A stretch of DNA of 64,000 bases from Nyssa sinensis (Eukaryota > Streptophyta > Magnoliopsida > Cornales > Nyssaceae): assembly GCA_008638375.1 (NCBI GenBank), contig CM018051.1, positions 12,553,369 through 12,617,368 on the forward strand, given 5' to 3'. A program made the translations under genes and the position numbers. Of the stretch, positions 59,251 to 64,000 are shown in pieces (position 1 is the first letter of the stretch; the number at the start of each line of letters is the position of its first letter). A model generated the notes under the pieces. It saw only the letters and a list, made by a program, of their open reading frames with translations, was not told where the DNA came from and made no database searches.

Positions 59251-59691
59251 TGATACGGAACAAAAACGTGGAAGGAGAATCGAACACGTCAAATTTCATA
59301 AGGAACAAATAACATGGGGACTCCTCACCCAACAAAAGAACATAACATGGGGACTCCTCACCCAACGAGAGAAAATAATTCTCTAAAATTCGTAATTGAA
59401 TTAATATTGATAAAAAACTACTCATAAAGACCTATTACAACATATTTATAGTGCTAAAACACTACTACTTTGACTAGGAAACCAAAACTCTTATTTTTAT
59501 ACTAATCCTACTACAATAAAGACTAGTAAGTCAAATAGGAAACTACTAATTCCTATATTTTCTATACTAATCCAAATAAAACTAGGAAACTAAAAAAATT
59601 ATGAATAAATTAAAATAAAAAACTAAACAATCCTAATACAACTCTAAAACAACTTTCCATATTTTTAAGGTACTAAATCTGTCATACATCA
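59251..59691 (-). repeat. 5' LTR of the non-autonomous element
   Basis: TGATACGGAACA to CATACATCA, 441 bases, with an internal 33-base tandem duplication around 59306-59371 absent from the other LTR. Confidence 0.9.
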
Positions 59692-59727
59692 GCATGCCCT
59701 TACATGTGGATGGGATATCTTCGGACA

Positions 59728-60401
59728 TGTAGAGACCTGAAAATTAAGGAAAAATTTTTTGTTTTGCCGGTAGGGTTGTAATACCCGGACCAGGGACATA
59801 GCACGTGAACCGAGGTAGGCCGGTCAAGTAGTGTAATACTAGTGGTAACCCGAGCTGTTAGGGCTCTATATCATGATATCATGTGGACTGAACGATTGTG
59901 AAATGTGAACGGTTTATTTTGAGTTGTCAATAAGGGCAACGCCCGAGCAATCCAGAACCATGCCTCGTAATGCATGCACGCATGCATTCCCATGCAAGCA
60001 TGCGTACACGTGTATACATAGGCCCTGAAATATCAGTGTATGTGCGTGTGCTCAAAACTTAGTGTACACGTATGTATATGGATATATATACATGTATAAT
60101 ATGTGTATTATATATGTATATGTATATAGTATAATGTATTGTATATATGTATATATAAGTGTTTAAATATAACTAAAAGCAAAGAAAAGGAAAATAAGGA
60201 GAGAAATAGGTTGTGTGTGTACTGTGGACAGGCTGTGTGTGTGTGTACTATTGTGTGTGTAAGTATGTGTGTTGATATAATGTAAGTATATATATGTATC
60301 AATAAATATCTCCACACATTGAATGCAAAGCTGCATTCTGAAAAGAAGAAAAAGAAGAAGTGATCAGAGCAGTGAAAAAGTCCAAGAAAGGGGCTGTGAG
60401 G

Positions 60402-60451
<50 letters not shown>

Positions 60452-63221
60452 CGGTTGTGTATGTGTTACATATATACATGGGTGTGTTGAGTTAGATAGA
60501 AAAATCAGAAGGAAAAAGAGGGATTAGAAGGGCAGTGAACATAGAGAGAAGATATAGAAACTCGAAGAGGAATCAGGAGTAAAGAAAAGAGAACGATAAG
60601 AGAAACATGTGAGTTTCAATTTAAGATTATCGTTTTCATATTTTTGAGTTTTAGAGTTATATGCATGATAAAAACCATGAAGTCGTGTAGCAGATTCAAA
60701 AAGGAACTCAATACAATTTAAACAAAGGAAATTAATGGAAAGATGAGCTTGAACCATGGAGTTGTAGGTTCAATGGGTGGGGCTGTTTTGGGATTACTTT
60801 GGAGTTTAAACTATGGGGATTTAATCCTCTTGCGTACAGGAAGAAATTTGAAAAAGAAAGGAAGCAAAACAGTTAGGGAATCATAGCAAAAAGTAGACCA
60901 CCGGAAAATCGCAACTCGGCCGTAACTTATTATTTCGACACCCAACAATAGATGAAACCCAACTTTGATGAGATATATGAAATCACCATACGATTAGGTG
61001 TCGAACTATGTTAAATTTGTTCAAAAATATGATCGAAAATAGTCGCCGTCGCCGAAAAGGATGCCGAAACCCTACCGGAGAAGAAGGAGCTGTTTAGGGC
61101 CTTGGGTCTGGACCAGTTCGGGTCGAGTTAGATCCGACCCACTCACGCGTGTTGGATACCCAGAGACGGTGCAGTTTTGATTCAAGTGTTAAAATGTTTT
61201 AAAAACCCAATTGGGCTTGTTTGGCTGTGAGCACAAGAAATTTGAAAATTAAATTGAATTAAATTGGGAATGGAAGGATATACTGTTCCGGTTTAGGGCT
61301 AGCCAATGTTTGGCTTTGAGAGAATTTGAAAAAAAAAATGAAAAGGGGTGCACACAAAGGCGCAGCCCTTGAGTGTTGAACCCTAGATCAGTTAGAAGAA
61401 AGCCCCAAGCCCAAACCCCCTTGACAGGCAATCCCGTGTGTCTTGTTGTGCCCAAATAAATATATATTATGTAAATGTAATATTAAATTAATTTAAATAT
61501 ACCGAAATGACCCGGAGTCCAAATTACACAAGTGAATAGTGTTTTCTTTATGTCTTGGATCTTCTGGGACCAATGGTGTGGCCTGTTTTGCGAGACGGGG
61601 TCCCGAAGAAAATAAAGACCCGTAGAAACATAAAAATGACCAAAATATCACTAAGTCAAAGAGTAGTCAAATGGACTCAGATTAAAATAAAAGAATAATG
61701 AATTTTTATTATTTCGAGCATTCTGAACTCAACGGTGGAGTCAGATTTACGAAAAGGGGTCTCGAGAAGTAAGAACCCGTGGAAGCGCAAAATGACCATT
61801 TTGCCATTTTTAGTACAGATGTCCAAATTGAATTCCGTGAAAGCCTAAATCGATTTTGTTTGACGTTCCAGATTCAATGGTGGGGTTTATTAAAGTAAAA
61901 GAGATATCAATTATAAAGAGACATAAAATTTAATGAATAGCATGTATTATACAGATATGTACAGACTGAGATGAGTTTAATGAACTATAGGAACACCGAA
62001 AGGAAAGGAGAAGGCGGTTTAACCTTCTAGACAGATACAGTAAAGAGGACTGCGTTCTCATCGGTTGGTTCGGATACACAGCGAACACAACTTCCTAGGG
62101 TTGAGACAAACCCATCCAGGTATGATATTTTGCTAAGTAAGGAATATGATTAAGTTTATGAGTGATTTTCATGTTGATTGAATGATTCATATATTTATCT
62201 GATGTTAGAAAATCACATAGGAAATGTTGCTTTGAAAAACCTTGAGTTGATTGTTTATGTGTTTGAGTGTTCTCTGTTATTCTTTGAGTGTTATGATTTA
62301 TTCCATGTGTTGGTGCCGTGTGTGATTTATGTTCTTGAAGAGCTGTCAAGATTGTGAATCTGTGAATTGAGCATGTATTTAAATTGATTATGCATAGCAT
62401 ACAGACTTTTGGGAGGAGTTTTGTGATTCAAATGTTATTGTTGCTTTAAGTATAATGCATAATCTAAAGCATACTACATGTGTTTGGAAATAGATGTTTC
62501 ATTGAGATTACATTCTGGCATGATGGAATCTAGGCATATTGTCATGGTGTGATTCCTTGAAAACATAGTAAAGGTTGAGCACGTGGTGCTGTGCATTATG
62601 AGGGTGTAGATCCTGTGGTGAAAAACTCAAAATTTGGCCATTGCATTGGTGCCCAGAATCCAATGAATGTGATCCGTGAACGGGTGTTGGTACTCAAGGT
62701 CCATCGGGAACGATCCGTAAACGAGACGTGGATATGGCATAGAGTTGCGTGAGTGTGTCACGCATATTTTCGTTACGTCGTATTAATGAATTCATGGATG
62801 TGGCATAGAGTTTGCATGGATGTGTCATGTGCGTTGCCATTACATTATATGGATGATTTGGGAGGCATGTAGATATGAATGTACACTTGCACATGCCACG
62901 CCATACTTTTGTTCTTTGCATTAGCATTGTGTTATACCAGCTGTTGAGCTGACCTATTCGTGGGATATTATATTACAGATGATGCTCTCGGCACTTGAGA
63001 CTTGAGGAAGTCTTGCAGGGTGGAGGAGACATAAATTTAGAAGGATATTTGGCCCTTAGGGCATATTTTGTGATGTAAGGATTTGAGCCCGAATGACATG
63101 TTATGTGTATGTTGACGGAAATGAATGTATGTAAGTTGAATCCATTTAAAATGTCTTTTATTTCATTTCTTTTGGTTCCGTGACACTCACCCTCAGGTTT
63201 GTGAAAATTCGGGGCGTGACA
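59728..63221 (+). repeat. 5' LTR (3.5 kb) of a Tekay/Del-like Ty3/gypsy element
   Basis: It starts TGTAGAGACCTG exactly where the PXC3 LRR sequence (…tcggaca) is interrupted and ends GGGGCGTGACA at 63221. A primer-binding site tggtatcagagcatag (63225-63240, Met-tRNA type) and a gag ORF follow. The LTR is 3494 bases, long but normal for the Tekay/Del lineage. It contains (TA)/(GT) tracts (60070-60300), a (GA)n tract at 60406-60449 and no credible gene; ORFs in it are incidental. The body is related to the solo LTR at 5838-9773. Confidence 0.85.
60406..60449. repeat. (GA)n microsatellite inside the Tekay-like LTR
   Basis: About 22 GA units without interruption. Confidence 0.95.
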
Positions 63222-63224
63222 ACG

Positions 63225-63240
63225 TGGTATCAGAGCATAG
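63225..63240 (+). other. Primer-binding site of the Tekay-like element
   Basis: TGGTATCAGAGCATAG lies three bases after the LTR end. This is the usual Met-tRNA complementary start (TGGTATCAGAGC) of plant LTR retrotransposons. Confidence 0.85.
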
Positions 63241-63486
63241 GTTCGAATACCTAGAGACCGTGGGGTGTTGTTGAACACTATGAGGCCATGACACATGACT
63301 TGAATATTTTTTTTTTTTGGGTAAACATTGGGTGAAGTGTAAGAACTTGTGTAGTGTATGTTAAGGCATGCTGTGGTTGTTGCTTGTAAAGTGTGAGTTG
63401 TTGACATGTATATACTTCATGATTCTTTAAATACCTATGCCTAATGTGAAAAGAGGCATTTATTTTTTTCTTGGATTTGTAGACCC

Positions 63487-64000
63487 ATGCCACCACGAAG
63501 AGCTCCTGCGAGAGCTGGACCACCTAGGCGGGGTAGGCCTAGAGCTGCTGCTCCACCTCGGCGTGGCAGACCCAAAGCTGTTGCTTCTGCCCATAGCATA
63601 GCTGAGGAGGCTGTTGCTTCTGCACCTGCCCCAGCAGAGGAGGTAGAGCAGGCATTTGGCGCCAGAGATATGGTGGCCATTATACAGGAGTGTTTTCGAG
63701 CCATGCAAGAGACTCGAACCACGAGTGGGGAGACCAAGGATACCTTCGTGATGAAGGTGTTCCAGAGAATGAGACCTCCTATGTTTGCTGGGCAACCTGA
63801 CCCATTGGTTGCAAAAGAGTGGCTGAATTAGATCACCAGGATATTAGATTCCCAAGGGATAGTTGAGCCACACTTACGAATCCGGTGCGCCACTTTTCAG
63901 TTTACAGATTTAGCCAACCAGTGGTGGCAAGTAGCTGCTGATAGGATAGACAGGTTCGGAGAGGGATGGAATGCCTTTGTGGCCATGTTCAATGACCACT
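63487..64000 (+). pseudogene. gag of the Tekay/Del-like element, with in-frame stop, cut by the window end
   Basis: Starts MPPRRAPARAGPPRRGRPRA, an Arg/Pro/Ala-rich N-terminus as in Tekay/Del gags. The gag core follows with F.RMRPPMFAGQPDP…AKEWLN. A TAG at 63829-63831 interrupts it, after which the same frame goes on (ITRILDSQGIVEPHLRI, FQFTDLANQWWQVAADRI) to the window edge. Without the stop this is a regular gag, so the element carries at least one nonsense change. The rest of gag and pol lies beyond 64000. Confidence 0.8.

Larger units (their letters stand above)
57741..59691 (-). mobile_element. Non-autonomous LTR retrotransposon with gag remnant
   Basis: This 1951-base element begins TGATGCGGAACG and ends CATACATCA, with a perfect 5-base target duplication (gcatg, 57736-57740 and 59692-59696) in an LRR codon region of PXC3 copy 2. 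LTRs are 57741-58148 (408 bases) and 59251-59691 (441 bases). The 33-base difference is a duplication of cataacatggggactcctca and its tail in the right LTR. A primer-binding site (complement of gcctgctttgatacca, 59234-59249) adjoins the right LTR, so the element reads on the minus strand. No protease, RT or integrase is present, so it depends on another element. Confidence 0.9.
56798..59727 (-). pseudogene. PXC3-like LRR receptor kinase, copy 2, 3' part, disrupted
   Basis: Minus strand. The last exon (56798-57123, beginning EYAYTMQ and ending MLQDITQN) is intact, without the TAG seen in copy 1. Upstream, the remaining intron (to about 57188) joins directly to mid-kinase sequence (HHHNKMIR): compared with copy 1, about 420 bases (equivalent to 12618-13039) are deleted, removing the catalytic loop, the DFG-equivalent and the splice donor. 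57189-57740 encodes the LRR C-terminal end, transmembrane segment, juxtamembrane region and kinase start (GGTFSTIYK, in frame here). The gene is cut at 57740 by a non-autonomous LTR element and resumes for 36 bases at 59692-59727. It is then cut again by a Tekay-like element; the 5' LRR part should lie beyond the window. Confidence 0.9.

Noticed and set aside
60108..60479. 123-codon minus-strand ORF with a Ser/Leu repeat
   Set aside because: It is produced by the (GA)n and (TA/GT)n microsatellites within the Tekay-like LTR.
63487..63831. Arg/Pro/Ala-rich ORF considered as a host nuclear protein gene
   Set aside because: It follows an LTR end and a Met-tRNA primer-binding site, and its core matches gypsy gag, so it is part of the Tekay-like element.

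Overview
This window is plant nuclear DNA, most likely from a woody eudicot; the species cannot be named from sequence alone. It is AT-rich, full of LTR retrotransposons and microsatellites, and its cellular genes are two leucine-rich-repeat receptor kinases of the PXC3 (At2g41820) type and two CC-NBS-LRR (CNL) resistance genes. Only one cellular gene looks intact: the CNL at 51886-54453 (+).

Layout. 1-15000 holds PXC3-like copy 1 (minus strand), split in its last exon by an 11.3 kb Ty1/copia element (1147-12437, TSD tatcc). That element carries a 3.9 kb solo LTR (5838-9773, TSD gtact) and a Stowaway-like MITE (10670-10919). 15861-18374 has no recognisable gene. 18375-21291 is a 3'-truncated Tork-like copia element (minus). 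23550-25544 is a non-autonomous TIR element holding what look like fragments of three host genes: annexin, TBL and RPL18a-like. 29549-31766 is CNL-1, a pseudogene without a P-loop. 32836-40470 is a tandem array of about 3.5 copies of a 2.15 kb unit whose diverged relative lies upstream of CNL-1. 40471-50127 holds caulimovirid-like (endogenous pararetrovirus) remnants, including an inverted repeat, inside a tandem duplication that reaches the 5' flank of the intact CNL-2. 55863-59727 is the 3' part of PXC3-like copy 2 (minus), broken by an internal deletion and two LTR elements: a 1.95 kb non-autonomous one (57741-59691, TSD gcatg) and a Tekay/Del-like one with a 3.5 kb LTR (59728 to the window end, with the start of gag).

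Reading the locus together: it is a resistance-gene cluster that grew by local duplication. CNL-2 and PXC3 copy 2 converge tail to tail, and the window opens in the matching 3' flank of PXC3 copy 1, which suggests that a [CNL / PXC3] pair was duplicated as a block and that another CNL may lie just left of the window. The paralogues then decayed by retroelement insertion, frameshift, stop codon and deletion. Gene calls rest on reading translated motifs; no alignment or database search was run.
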